This document shows, in pieces, positions 42,514-51,974 of a stretch of DNA of 64,000 nucleotides (positions are counted from its first letter, which is position 1; every line of letters starts with the position of its first letter). Location: contig JAGDZD010000010.1 of assembly GCA_049116315.1 (NCBI GenBank), positions 1 through 64,000 of the forward strand, in the 5' to 3' direction. The position numbers and the translations under genes were made by a program. Source of the stretch: Thalassobius sp049116315. GTDB taxonomy: Bacteria > Pseudomonadota > Alphaproteobacteria > Rhodobacterales > Rhodobacteraceae. The notes beneath the pieces are model-generated. The model worked only from the letters and a program-made list of their open reading frames with translations, was not told the DNA's origin and made no database searches.

Positions 42514-43307
42514 CCGGCGCTGGCGGCCACCTTGGCCGCAAGCTTTTCGACTATATTTCCGTGCAAGATGGTTTCACCGTCAGTGGGCTGGACATGCGAG
42601 AAGTGGACCACCCGGACATTCATCTGGCCGATTTTGGGGCCGATCCCAGTTGGGCAGATCACTTTGCGGGTGTTGATGTGATTGTGCATCTGGCCGGAGA
42701 CAGGGAACCCAACGCGACATGGCCCTCGGCGATCCGCAACAATATGGATGCGACCCTCGAACTTTATCACCAAGCTGCGGCCCACGGGGTGTCGCGGGTG
42801 GTGTTTGCCAGTTCAAATTGGGTTGTTGGCAACAAGCGGTTCAGCGATGAACCCTTGAACAGCAAGACGCCCCCCGGCCCGGTCAACGCCTATGGCATGT
42901 CAAAGCTGTTTGGTGAGCGCACAGGCGAGTATTTTGCAAAGCACCACAGTTTGTCGGTCATTTGCATGCGCATCGGCTGGACCCAGTGGACTGATGGCAA
43001 TCGCCCCGGCCCTCATATGGCGATGGGGCGGTGGGGACAGGAAATGTGGTTAAGCGACCGGGATTTTCTGGCGGGCATGTTCGCCGCCGTTGTTGCCAAA
43101 GATGTCGATTTCACCGTGCTTAACCTCACATCCAGCAATCCCGGAATGCGCTGGGATCTTGATGAGGCCGCCAACACAATCAACTATGCTCCAGCGGATG
43201 GCGCCCTTGCCCGCGTCACCCCGGCAATTCACCTCAAAAGCGCGGTGAAAAAGTTCTTTGTGACCAAAATCCCCAAGTTTTCGGATCACTACTTTGCAGA
43301 TTGGTAG
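42498..43307 (+). CDS. NAD-dependent epimerase/dehydratase family, uronate-dehydrogenase-like
   Basis: A 269-residue extended SDR: GAGGHLGRKL (residues 7-16), LAGDRE, catalytic Ser in VFASSNWVVG, YGMSKLFGE (Tyr, Lys) and CMRIGWTQW. Length and these blocks resemble uronate dehydrogenase (oxidising galacturonate or glucuronate to aldarolactone) more than UDP-sugar epimerases. Last gene of the rbsACB operon. If correct it implies the transporter handles a hexuronate, but substrate is inference. Confidence 0.78.
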   Translation: MHVLITGAGGHLGRKLFDYISVQDGFTVSGLDMREVDHPDIHLADFGADPSWADHFAGVDVIVHLAGDREPNATWPSAIRNNMDATLELYHQAAAHGVSRVVFASSNWVVGNKRFSDEPLNSKTPPGPVNAYGMSKLFGERTGEYFAKHHSLSVICMRIGWTQWTDGNRPGPHMAMGRWGQEMWLSDRDFLAGMFAAVVAKDVDFTVLNLTSSNPGMRWDLDEAANTINYAPADGALARVTPAIHLKSAVKKFFVTKIPKFSDHYFADW

Positions 43308-43452
43308 AGGCCGCACGCCCCCAAAAATTGACATCACACGCGCGCATCGCCCAGCGCTTTTGTCCCGTCGCCCACTTCCCGAATTGTCTTCAAATGGGAC
43401 GGATGCTAGCCTCGCAACGCTGCTATTTGGATAAGGACACAGCGAGCTGCGG

Positions 43453-44595
43453 ATGGAACACCTCCTTGTAGTGGGCATTGCACACTCGATCTTTACGGCT
43501 GTGTTTTTGGCGACAAAACCAAACACAAGTCCAAGCGACAAAGTGCTGGCGACCTGGATGGTGTTTATCGCGCTGCCAATGATCGGTGGCGCAAGCGTCC
43601 AGATGTGGCCGAACCTGCGCATTCCTGTGTTGCAAGCGGATTTGATTTACCCGCTCACCTATGGGCCCTTCCTATGGCTCTATGTCCGCTCGCTCACCGA
43701 GGAAACCTTTGGTCTGCACCGCAGGGACCTTGTGCATTTCACGCCGTTTGCCCTCATCAGTGTTGTTCAGCTGTCCATCGGTTGGGCACCCGCGCCGCCC
43801 AACCCAGAGGACACCCAATTTGACCTGACCACCCGGATCATTGGCGCCGCAAACCTGTTGGTGATGACAGGGTATTCATCGGTTGTGGCCAATCGATTGC
43901 TGCGCCACCGCCAAGCCGTTGTGGAGCATTTCTCTGCGCTGCCCAATCAGGTCACGCTGACATGGCTGTATTGGTTGGCGATCGCCATACCCGCAGTGCT
44001 GTCGGTGCTCTTTATTGCTGCATCCTTTTCGCTGCCTGCGCTTTTGCCAATTTACCTGCCCGCCCAAATCGCGATCATTCTTGCGATGAGCTACTTTGGC
44101 CTGTTGCAAACCAAGGTGTTTGAAAGCCCCAAAGGCACGCCCCTCGCCCCCGCGACAGAAACAAACGACGTGACAGTGCAAGACACCCCAGCAGGTCAAA
44201 CCGGGCCGCAAGACACCAAAGAGCAATATTCCAAATCAGGTCTCAGCGAAGAACGTGCCGATTTCATCCTCAACCGGCTTGAGACCTTCATGGCGAAAGA
44301 AAAACCCTATCTATCACCGGATCTGACAATCGCAGAACTGGCCAAAAAGCTCGCGGTTCAACGCCATCACCTGACCGAGGTGATCAGCACGCGATACCAA
44401 AAGAACTTCTATGTGTTTGTAAATGAGTACCGGATTGAGGCGGTGAAGCAGGCGCTTATCGATCCGCAGAATGCTCAAACCACATTGATCGATGTGGCCT
44501 ATGCCTGCGGCTTCAATTCCAAAGCCCCCTTCAACGCGGCCTTTAAGCGCCTGACTGGCGTGACCCCGTCGCAATTTCGCGCCCGACTGGCCTAG
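43453..44595 (+). CDS. Membrane-embedded AraC-family regulator
   Basis: A 380-residue protein with an N-terminal domain of about six to seven membrane helices (residues about 1-220) and a C-terminal AraC DNA-binding domain (about 275-378) with the two helix-turn-helix motifs LTIAELAKKLAVQRHHLTEVIS and TTLIDVAYACGFNSKAPFNAAFKRLTGVTPSQFR. A low-complexity linker joins them. Such proteins sense signals at or in the membrane. Next downstream are genes for secreted proteins, which it might control. Confidence 0.88.
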   Translation: MEHLLVVGIAHSIFTAVFLATKPNTSPSDKVLATWMVFIALPMIGGASVQMWPNLRIPVLQADLIYPLTYGPFLWLYVRSLTEETFGLHRRDLVHFTPFALISVVQLSIGWAPAPPNPEDTQFDLTTRIIGAANLLVMTGYSSVVANRLLRHRQAVVEHFSALPNQVTLTWLYWLAIAIPAVLSVLFIAASFSLPALLPIYLPAQIAIILAMSYFGLLQTKVFESPKGTPLAPATETNDVTVQDTPAGQTGPQDTKEQYSKSGLSEERADFILNRLETFMAKEKPYLSPDLTIAELAKKLAVQRHHLTEVISTRYQKNFYVFVNEYRIEAVKQALIDPQNAQTTLIDVAYACGFNSKAPFNAAFKRLTGVTPSQFRARLA

Positions 44596-44613
44596 AGCCC
44601 CCCGCACCATCAC

Positions 44614-44638
44614 GTTGGCCCCCGTTTTTGGGGTCAAC
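44614..44638 (+). terminator. Terminator-like hairpin after araC-type gene
   Basis: GTTGGCCCC / GGGGTCAAC, nine base pairs including one G-U, loop GTTTTT-rich. No strong trailing T run. Confidence 0.55.
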
Positions 44639-44726
44639 ACAGGTCTTTCCTTAGCGGCGCAGACGACGCTGCGCCTCTAAGACCCTAAACCCCCTTTAAA
44701 TCCGCACGCTTTTAAAGGAGTTTCCC

Positions 44727-45950
44727 ATGAGACGCGGCACGACCTTACCAACGCTGGTCCTAGCATCTTCAATTGCGGCCCTGCTCTTGACGACAGCTTC
44801 AATGGCACAGGACGTGTCCTTTGCGCTCACGGATACGATGCAAGACAGCTGTTATGACTTGACCGGTGGCGCCATTGATTGCCCGCAGCATGACGAGCCG
44901 CTGTTTGGACAGGACGCCCAAAATCTGCGGCTTGCGGCATCTTTCACGGACAAAACAGACGGGACCGTATTGGATGATCATACCGGTTTGCTCTGGCAGA
45001 AAACGCCTGACAATGAACGGCTCCAATATGCGGACGCGTTTGAATATTGCGGCGCGCTTGAACTTGCAGGACTGAACACCTGGCGCGTCCCGACCATCAA
45101 AGAGCTCTATTCGCTAGCGGATAATCGCGGTGAATTGTTAAAGCCAGAAGAAGGCGAGCCAACCCCCTATATCGACACCACTGTGTTTGATTTTGAGTAC
45201 CCCGATGGGCGGATGATCTTTGCCGGTCAATACTGGAGCAGCACCTTATACGTCAAAGGCCCTGTGATGAACGGTGAAAACCAAGGGGCCTTTGGGTTCA
45301 ACTTTGCAGATGGCCACATCAAATCCTATGGCACGGGGCTCGACTTTTACAGTGGAGCAGTCGCCACAAGCAACGGGCTGTCGTCGCAAGAGAACGGAGC
45401 AAAAGCGCCGGGGAACTATGTGCGCTGTGTCAGCGGCCAAGAAGACGTTTATGGCGTCAACGCCTTTGTTGACAATGGCGACGGGACCGTGAGCGACGAT
45501 GCCACCGGTCGCATGTGGCAACAAGCCGACGATGGGGTGCGTCGCGACTGGCAAACAGCCCTATCCTATTGTGCAGCGCTGGATCTGGCGGGCCATGACG
45601 ACTGGTATCTTCCAAACTCAAAAGAGCTTCAGAGTATCGTCGATTATGACCGCACGGATTTCCCCGCGATTGACGCCAGCGTCTTTACCATCTCCCAACA
45701 CGCCGAGACGCTAGATTTTTGGACCAGCACAACGTTTGGCGATTGGAAAAACTATGCCAATGTCATTGCTTTTGGCAAAGCGCTTAGCAAATCGGGCGAC
45801 CAAACCGACTACACCGATTGGCATGGTGCTGGGGCTCAGCGGTCGTCGATCAAGTCTCTGCAAGACCAAGACATAACCGAAGACACCACCTGTTCGGTCA
45901 ATGCCTGTGACTATAACCGCGCGGATAACTTTGTCCGCTGCATCCGTTAA
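44727..45950 (+). CDS. Secreted protein with two DUF1566 (Lcl-type) domains
   Basis: A 407-residue exported protein: signal peptide ending TTASMAQD (about residue 28), then two DUF1566 repeats. The first has GTVLDDHTGLLWQKTP, AFEYCGALELAGLNTWRVPTIKELYSL and QYWSSTLY; the second has GTVSDDATGRMWQQADD, ALSYCAALDLAGHDDWYLPNSKELQSI and DFWTSTTF, and both end with NYVRC/NFVRC cysteines. DUF1566 (fibrobacter/Lcl) domains occur in extracellular adhesive proteins with a C-type-lectin-like fold. Strong AAAGGAG ribosome binding site. Probably surface or secreted. Confidence 0.85.
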   Translation: MRRGTTLPTLVLASSIAALLLTTASMAQDVSFALTDTMQDSCYDLTGGAIDCPQHDEPLFGQDAQNLRLAASFTDKTDGTVLDDHTGLLWQKTPDNERLQYADAFEYCGALELAGLNTWRVPTIKELYSLADNRGELLKPEEGEPTPYIDTTVFDFEYPDGRMIFAGQYWSSTLYVKGPVMNGENQGAFGFNFADGHIKSYGTGLDFYSGAVATSNGLSSQENGAKAPGNYVRCVSGQEDVYGVNAFVDNGDGTVSDDATGRMWQQADDGVRRDWQTALSYCAALDLAGHDDWYLPNSKELQSIVDYDRTDFPAIDASVFTISQHAETLDFWTSTTFGDWKNYANVIAFGKALSKSGDQTDYTDWHGAGAQRSSIKSLQDQDITEDTTCSVNACDYNRADNFVRCIR

Positions 45951-46033
45951 TTCAGAAATGCCCAATGGCGCCGTGCATCGTGCGCCCCAAGGCCGACTCC
46001 CACACACTCACGACACCAAAGAAAGACGAACAT

Positions 46034-46564
46034 ATGTTGAAATCATCCTCGCTCATCGCCGCAGCAACAGTTCTCTGCACAGCAACCTTGGCTCAGGCAG
46101 ACAGCGTCGAAATCTACCTGATTGACACGTTGGACAATACCCAAGCGGGCTATTGCATCGATATCGCAGGTGGCAAAGGCGCTCAGGCGGACCCAGATGA
46201 CGGCCTACAGGCCCATACCTGCTACAGCCCGTTGGGCGGCATCCTTGTGGATCAAACCTTTGACACTGAGCGCTTTGCGGATCAAACGCTGTATATGCCC
46301 GAATTTGACGTCTGCATGGAAATCGGCACCGTTGAAACAGGTGCCGCCTTGCACCTGAACACATGTGATGACAGCGAGGCACAGGATTTTGTCTTCTCGG
46401 GTGAAGGCCTTATCACCCCGGTGTCTGCACCAAACATGTGCCTCACCGCAGGCGAAGACACGCGCAGCGGCCGCAGCAGCACCAACCAGATCAAGACATT
46501 GACACTTGAGACCTGTTCGGACGCACAAGTGGCCTATCAAACTTGGTCCGTGCGCGCGGACTAA
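46034..46564 (+). CDS. Secreted ricin B-type lectin-like protein
   Basis: A 176-residue protein: signal peptide (residues 1-20, ATLAQAD), then a beta-trefoil-like region with cysteine-paired repeats YCIDIAGGKGAQ, TCYSPLGG, VCMEIGTVETGAALHLNTCDDSEAQDFVF and MCLTAGEDTR with a terminal YQTWSVR. The C-[IL]-[DET] plus Q-x-W/F pattern is typical of ricin-type carbohydrate-binding domains. The ATG at 46034 was chosen because it begins the signal peptide. It follows the DUF1566 gene by 83 bp, perhaps as a co-expressed secreted pair. Confidence 0.7.
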   Translation: MLKSSSLIAAATVLCTATLAQADSVEIYLIDTLDNTQAGYCIDIAGGKGAQADPDDGLQAHTCYSPLGGILVDQTFDTERFADQTLYMPEFDVCMEIGTVETGAALHLNTCDDSEAQDFVFSGEGLITPVSAPNMCLTAGEDTRSGRSSTNQIKTLTLETCSDAQVAYQTWSVRAD

Positions 46565-47194
46565 CGCTTAGATGCGCCGTGGCTAGCCGGTATGAACGTG
46601 CGCCCGGTCTGGCACGGACAAAACAGCAAAACGGATACAGGCGATGCCCATCACAGGCGTCGCCTGTTTTCGTGTGATACCTCGGCTGTACCTGCCCGCC
46701 ACCAACGATCCCGGTTAAAGTGGGCGCAATGCAAACGATCAAAGCAATAGGCGTACACATCAAAATATGGAATTCCAAGCAGACATACTCTGCTGTGATC
46801 CACGCTACCTGCCGATCAATCTTGGGTGTGATGCGACAGATAGGTCCCCCTTTGTAAAACCTCTTAGCGTTGTTGTTACGACATCGAACTTCCTTGCGAC
46901 GCACCCGTTTTACCTTTTGCACCTCAAAGGTCTTCCTTCGAGGCGAGACAACAGTGAAAGCGGTCGCGGGGGCAAGAAGCAGAAAAGTCAGCTAAGAGCC
47001 CAAAGCGCCGCATATTGCATGACAAACGAATGGCCATTTTTGGGCCGGGACTGATAGCCCAAGAGCGCCAAACCCGTGAATGTCGTTACGCGCCATTGCC
47101 CGTCAAGAAAGACAATTGCATTGTACAAACTGACCTAACAGACCATGTATCTGTGTAGGGTAAAGACACAACGAGATACGAGGAGAAGGGCAGC
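46565..47194. other. 630-bp stretch with no convincing gene
   Basis: Several short overlapping frames on both strands, none with recognisable motifs. Base composition is visibly lower in G+C than the surrounding genes. It could hold remnants of a lost gene or non-coding sequence; a TGACCTAACAGACC...promoter-like region near 47125-47165 probably belongs to the next gene. Confidence 0.4.
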
Positions 47195-47740
47195 ATGTAC
47201 CATAAAATGAAAAGGCGTCTTCTCAGTGTCGCGTTTGTTTGTCTGGGAAGCGGTCCGCTCATTGCTGGTGGCATTGGCGAAACCAACTATCTTCATATTG
47301 ATCCAGCGAACTCCCTTACACTGGAGGGCTTCTTTTCAGCGAAAGAGATTGTGGGGCACGTGATTGTCAGAGACGCCATACAAGTTGGCACAGCTTTTGC
47401 GCAAATCCCCGCGGGAGACCTGACGTTATCAGTTGAACGGCAAGAAAGGGATTCCGTAGCATTTCTGTTCGACGAAGAAATTTGTACATTTGGTTTCCAA
47501 ATAAGTTTGCCACACAGAGCTCAAAGAAACAGCATTCTTGTAGAGATGCGATTCTTCGCCCGTGACGGGAGTGTGGTCAATGAGCTGCGCCGCCAACCAG
47601 CATTGGGGACAACATTGCAGGCGTATTCAAGTGATCAGTTTACGCACCGCTTCGCCGGAGTGGAAATAGCAACGCACACGATTGGTGAGATGGCTCTCGG
47701 TGAAATCAGAGCAATGCCTTGCAGTTTGATGATTTCATAA
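47195..47740 (+). CDS. Exported hypothetical protein, orphan
   Basis: A 181-residue protein with a signal-peptide-like N-terminus (KMKRRLLSVAFVCLGSGPLIAGG). No family recognised. Two cysteines (EEICTFGF and MPCSLMI) could form a disulfide. The ribosome binding site GAGGAGAAGG is strong. The gene is AT-richer than its neighbours and sits in a patch of poor coding density next to a tRNA gene, which may indicate acquisition. Confidence 0.6.
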   Translation: MYHKMKRRLLSVAFVCLGSGPLIAGGIGETNYLHIDPANSLTLEGFFSAKEIVGHVIVRDAIQVGTAFAQIPAGDLTLSVERQERDSVAFLFDEEICTFGFQISLPHRAQRNSILVEMRFFARDGSVVNELRRQPALGTTLQAYSSDQFTHRFAGVEIATHTIGEMALGEIRAMPCSLMIS

Positions 47741-48018
47741 AGCAAATTCCGTTCATCCAAGAAAGCCGCCTTTCGAGGACCGAGGGTAAACGCCTGCTTT
47801 ACCCCGCACAGCGGTCATTGTCACACCGCCGACCGATTGACTGATTTGATCTTCGCCGGAAGTAATTACGAAAGGCGCGCGCTGAAGCGCTTAGCTCAGA
47901 TCCAGTTTTGAAAGGGCTAAGACGACAAAAAGCATCTCACCCCATCACAAGAAAAGCACTCTAGCCAAAGGCAAAGCGATCTGGCGTTTCACATCTGGTA
48001 ACTTGAAGAAGGGGGAAA

Positions 48019-48095
48019 TGGCGGACCGAGGAGGATTCGAACCCCCGACCCCCTGATTCGTAGTCAGGTACTCTATCCAGCTGAGCTATCGGTCC
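48019..48095 (-). tRNA. tRNA-Arg (anticodon ACG)
   Basis: Cloverleaf readable on the minus strand: acceptor GGACCGA / TCGGTCC, D-arm GCTCAGCTGGATAGAGT, anticodon stem CCTGA / TCAGG with loop CTACGAA (anticodon ACG), T-arm GGGGGTTCGAATCCTCC, and genome-encoded CCA end (48021-48019). Confidence 0.97.
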
Positions 48096-48209
48096 GTGAG
48101 GGCGGGATTTAGACCTTAGCGGATACCTTTGCAAGCGCTAAATCATGCTTTTTCAAGATCGCTTCGAATTTTGTGAACCTGCATCCAAGCCCAGCGCAAC
48201 GCCATGCGC

Positions 48210-49616
48210 TTAAGCGGCAACATGCGTATTCAACTGCGCAAAATCCCCCTTGGGCAGGCAGATTTCAAACAGCGTTCCGTCATCATTTGTTTCGACCAGC
48301 CGCAGATTGCCGCCGTGGCCACGGATCAGCTCTTGGGCGATAACCAGACCAAGACCGGTGCCCCCCTTGCTTACGCCGCCTTGAAAGGCGGTGAACAGAT
48401 GGTCCTGCGCCTTGCGCGGCAATCCAGGGCCAGTATCAGCGATTTCGATCACCCATTGTTCTGAGTTTTCACGGGCGTGGACACTGATTTCACCCGCGTC
48501 CCCAGATTGCACAATGGCCTGACGCGCATTGCGCACCAGATTTGAAATCACGCGATAGATCTGTTCGCCATCGGCGCGGATCATCAGGCTTTGCGGCACG
48601 TCCTCTGAGAACGACAAATCATGTTCACCAATTGACAGTCGCTCACTGTCGATGACATCTCCCACCACTTCGGCCAGACACACGCGCTCAAGGCGGGGCG
48701 TTGGCTCTTCGGCCTTGCCAAACGCAAGTGTGGATTCACACAGATGCACTGCGCGGGTCATCGAGTTCATCAGCTTGGGCGCCAGCCGCTTCACCGTGGG
48801 ATCGGGTGACATTTCAATTCGGTCGGTGAACAGCTGGGCACTGGTCAAAATATTGCGCAGGTCATGGCTGATTTTGGCCACCGCGCTGCCCAGTTGGGCC
48901 AAGCGTTCTTTTTGACGCAACGATCCGGTCAGCTGTGTTTGCATCGTGGCCAAGGCTTCTTCTGCTTCGCGCAGCTCGCGCAGGCCAGATTGTGGCTGAA
49001 TGATCCGGCGCGCATCTTCGGGGTCAGCGGCATAGGTTTTCATGTAGTGCACAACGCCCTTGATCGGCTTCACCAGAAAGGCCTGCACAGCCAAGAACAA
49101 CAGCATGGCCGTGATCACCGAGATCACCGCCGATAGGAATAAAATGGTCAGACCATAGTCGATCATCGCCGCTCTGAGGCCTTTGGTCTCCATCGTGATT
49201 TCGATCAACAGGCCCGCTTCGCGCACGGGGCTGCCAATGACGCGGATGACTTTGGGTTCGGGATCGGCCAACCGGGCCATCGCATCCCGGATCAAGGTCA
49301 TCGCCGGAGCTTCGCGCACATCGAACGTCGTCGAGATTTGCTGAGGCATCGGGGCAGACAACACCAATTGGCGCGCCTCATCACGTCGCAACACCACGTT
49401 AAAGACCTCGGCATTGCGCAACAGCTCTTCTTCGAGATCCGCCGAGATCATGTTGTCGTCCAATAGCGCCAGAGACGCGATCTGCGCCCTCTCCAGCCGG
49501 GCCAATAGATACTCTTCGCGGAACCGCGCAACCGAAGGCACAAAGATCAGGATCTCGGCCAGCATCACGAAGATGACGGTCAAGATTAAGAAACGGCCTG
49601 AAAGTGTGTTCAACAT
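48210..49616 (-). CDS. Membrane sensor histidine kinase
   Basis: A 468-residue kinase: TM1 at about residues 9-28, a periplasmic sensor domain of about 140 residues, TM2 around 170-195 followed by a HAMP-like segment (LVKPIKGVVHYM), the phosphoacceptor His in KISHDLRNILTSAQLF, N box NLVRNARQAIV, and DTGPGL and GGTGLGL nucleotide-binding motifs. Starting at the ATG at 49616 (GGAGAGCC upstream) gives a normal first membrane helix. No response regulator gene is adjacent in the window, so the partner is unknown. Sensor domain unclassified. Confidence 0.88.
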   Translation of the reverse strand: MLNTLSGRFLILTVIFVMLAEILIFVPSVARFREEYLLARLERAQIASLALLDDNMISADLEEELLRNAEVFNVVLRRDEARQLVLSAPMPQQISTTFDVREAPAMTLIRDAMARLADPEPKVIRVIGSPVREAGLLIEITMETKGLRAAMIDYGLTILFLSAVISVITAMLLFLAVQAFLVKPIKGVVHYMKTYAADPEDARRIIQPQSGLRELREAEEALATMQTQLTGSLRQKERLAQLGSAVAKISHDLRNILTSAQLFTDRIEMSPDPTVKRLAPKLMNSMTRAVHLCESTLAFGKAEEPTPRLERVCLAEVVGDVIDSERLSIGEHDLSFSEDVPQSLMIRADGEQIYRVISNLVRNARQAIVQSGDAGEISVHARENSEQWVIEIADTGPGLPRKAQDHLFTAFQGGVSKGGTGLGLVIAQELIRGHGGNLRLVETNDDGTLFEICLPKGDFAQLNTHVAA

Positions 49617-49632
49617 TGGCTCTCCGTTACGT

Positions 49633-51048
49633 TCACGGAAGGAGCTTCTGCACCAACCGAACGACTTGCTTGACCCGTAAGCTATCAAACAGTCTCGGAG
49701 AAAAATAGGCACCCGCCGCCCGCTTGTTAACCTCTGCGAGCGTCGGATAGGGCGCAATCATGGCCGAAACCCCCGCCATTTTGATCTTATTTGCGATGAC
49801 AAGCGACCATGTGGCGATCAACTCACCGGCTTGAGGCCCAACAATAGAAGCGCCAACAGGCCGCCCCTTCACAATCATGACCTTAACCAGACCTTTGTTT
49901 TGCCGCGACGCAATAGCGCGGTCGTTATGGGCAAATTCAGTCCGAACAACCTCAAGCTTGTCGCCGTATTGCGCCTGCGCTTGCGCTTCGGTCAGGCCGA
50001 CCTGCGCGATTTCTGGATCTGTATAGGTGGCCCAAGGAATGTGTTTTGTGCTGTTCTTCGCCGGCAGACCGAACAGGGCTTGCTTGATGATCAGCCCCGC
50101 ATGATAACCTGCGACATGGGTGAATTGCAGTCCGCCAGCCACATCCCCAATGGCAAAAACCTTGCGGTTCGAGCTGCGCATCTGATCGTCAACTTCGATG
50201 CCCGCCCGGCCCGCTTTGACCCCTGCCTTTTCAAGATCTAGTTTGTCGATATTGGGGTGACGCCCGACCGCCATCAACAGATGGCTTCCCGAAACATCCC
50301 CCTTTGAGGTTGTGACAACAATCTCACCGCTGTGACGAGATACGGCGCTGACCAAAGCATGTTCAACGATCTCGACCCCCTCGCCGCGCAGGTTTTCCAA
50401 CACGATGGCAGCCAACTCAGGGTCTTCCTTGCCCAGCGCGGACTGCCCTTCTAGCACGGTCACCTTGCACCCCAGTCGCCGGTGGGCCTGTGCCATTTCC
50501 ATTCCAATGGGGCCACCGCCAACAATGATCAGATGATCCGGTCGTTCACGCAGCTCAAACACCGTTTCATTGGTGTAATAGGGCACTTGATCAAGGCCTG
50601 GGATCGCCGGGACAAACGGTGAAGAGCCCGTGGCGATGACAATGCGGCGCGCTGTGATTTCGGTATCACCTGCGGCCACTGTTTTTGGGCCCGTAAAACG
50701 GCCAAACGCCCGGATGACCTGCACGCCAAGGCCTTCAAAACGTTCTTGGCTGTCGACGGGGGCAATATGATCAATCACTCCCATGACATGGTCTTTGGCC
50801 GCGCTGAAGTCGATTTCAGGCGTGACCGGTGTGATTCCCATCGCTGCCCCTGAGGTCATCGCGTGGGCCGCATGGCCCGCGGCCAAAAGCGCCTTAGAAG
50901 GGACACAGCCATAGTTCAGGCAGTCCCCGCCCATTTTGTGCCCCTCTAACAAGGTCACATCGGCCCCCATCTGCACTGCCCCAGCCGCAACAGACAGGCC
51001 ACCAGAGCCCGCGCCAATCACCAAAAGGTCTGTCTTGATCTGTTTCAC
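49633..51048 (-). CDS. FAD-dependent pyridine nucleotide-disulfide oxidoreductase (mercuric reductase/Lpd-like)
   Basis: A 471-residue flavoprotein: FAD motif LLVIGAGSGGLSVAAGAVQMG, redox-active disulfide GGDCLNYGCVPSKAL, NAD-binding LIIVGGGPIGMEMAQAHRRLG, FAIGDVAGGLQFTHVAGYHAG and a dimerisation domain ending with YPTLAEVNKRAAG. It lacks the N-terminal HMA and C-terminal paired cysteines of true MerA, so the substrate is open. The GTG at 51048 overlaps the stop of the TVP38 gene (GTGA) and follows GGAAAGAG; the longer frame overlaps that gene. Pairing with a TVP38 protein is a common arrangement. Confidence 0.88.
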   Translation of the reverse strand: MKQIKTDLLVIGAGSGGLSVAAGAVQMGADVTLLEGHKMGGDCLNYGCVPSKALLAAGHAAHAMTSGAAMGITPVTPEIDFSAAKDHVMGVIDHIAPVDSQERFEGLGVQVIRAFGRFTGPKTVAAGDTEITARRIVIATGSSPFVPAIPGLDQVPYYTNETVFELRERPDHLIIVGGGPIGMEMAQAHRRLGCKVTVLEGQSALGKEDPELAAIVLENLRGEGVEIVEHALVSAVSRHSGEIVVTTSKGDVSGSHLLMAVGRHPNIDKLDLEKAGVKAGRAGIEVDDQMRSSNRKVFAIGDVAGGLQFTHVAGYHAGLIIKQALFGLPAKNSTKHIPWATYTDPEIAQVGLTEAQAQAQYGDKLEVVRTEFAHNDRAIASRQNKGLVKVMIVKGRPVGASIVGPQAGELIATWSLVIANKIKMAGVSAMIAPYPTLAEVNKRAAGAYFSPRLFDSLRVKQVVRLVQKLLP

Positions 51049-51785
51049 GAGGTCTCTTTCCGCCCCTTCAGGGCCTTGATCACAATCGGCAGCACTGCAA
51101 GCGCGCATAGCCCCAAGATCGGTAGCAAAATGACGGGTTCAAAGATGATCCCCAAATTGGGTGTCTCCCCACGCTCGAACACTTCGCCCAGCCCCGCCCC
51201 AACCGAGGTGTAGACGACACCGCCCGGAATGATGCCAAGGAAGGTTGAAATGACAAACCGTGACAGAGGCACCCCCACAAAGGCGGGCACCAAATTGGCG
51301 ACAAAGAAGGGCACAGCAGGAACCAGACGGATCAGAAACAGCATCGACCACTGATTCTCATCAATGCCGTCTTTGATTTTCTTAATCGCACCGGTGCTGG
51401 CTTCCATTTTGGCGGCCAATCGGTCCCCAAGCCCCCAACGCGCAGCCAGAAACAGCCCGGTCGCGCCCAGTGTGGCGGCCGTCAGGTTGAACAGAGCCCC
51501 CGGAAAGGTCGCAAACAAAAAGCCGCCCGTCAGGGTCGCGATCGACGCCCCCGGCAAAGAAAAGACAACCACCACAATGTAGATTGTCATAAAGCTCACA
51601 ACGCTAAGAACATAGTTTTGGTCGCGAAATTCTAGCAACGCCAAGCGGTTGTCCCGCAGAGCTTCGAAACTGACATAGTCTTTCAGGAACACAGCCCCCA
51701 AAACAGCCACGACGCCAATCAGCGCCATGGGCAAATACCGCATCCATGGTGGACGGGCCGCTTTGGAAGAATGTGAGGTGCTCAT
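51045..51785 (-). CDS. TVP38/TMEM64 (DedA-like SNARE-associated) family membrane protein
   Basis: A 246-residue protein with about five to six membrane helices and the family motifs FSLPGASIATLTGGFLFATFPGALFNLTAATLGATGLFLAAR and IRLVPAVPFFVANLVPAFVGVPLSRFVISTFLGIIPGG. VTT-domain proteins are implicated in lipid transport. The ATG at 51785 was preferred over one 11 codons upstream. It is translationally coupled to the flavoprotein gene. Confidence 0.88.
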   Translation of the reverse strand: MSTSHSSKAARPPWMRYLPMALIGVVAVLGAVFLKDYVSFEALRDNRLALLEFRDQNYVLSVVSFMTIYIVVVVFSLPGASIATLTGGFLFATFPGALFNLTAATLGATGLFLAARWGLGDRLAAKMEASTGAIKKIKDGIDENQWSMLFLIRLVPAVPFFVANLVPAFVGVPLSRFVISTFLGIIPGGVVYTSVGAGLGEVFERGETPNLGIIFEPVILLPILGLCALAVLPIVIKALKGRKETS

Positions 51786-51974
51786 TTTGGAACCCTTTGT
51801 TGCCTGTGCTCTAAACATGCGGCCCCGCGCCCAGATTTGACAGACCCCTCACAGCGGCTTGATCTGTGGTGACAAAATCAGGCAAAAAAGCCGAGATATT
51901 CGGGATTCTGTAACAAACGCGACGCTGACACAGCAAAAAGCCCGCTGTTTTTGTAGCAAATCGATTTTGGGCGT

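Noticed and set aside
46767..47054. 95-codon frame in the gap after the lectin-like gene
   Set aside because: No ribosome binding site or recognisable domain; opposed by an equally long antisense frame.
48019..48095. tRNA-linked genomic island with integrase
   Set aside because: No integrase, no direct repeat of the tRNA 3' end and no mobility gene found on either side.
49633..51048. Mercuric reductase (merA) call
   Set aside because: The flavoprotein has the disulfide-reductase core but no HMA domain, no C-terminal vicinal cysteines and no mer genes beside it.
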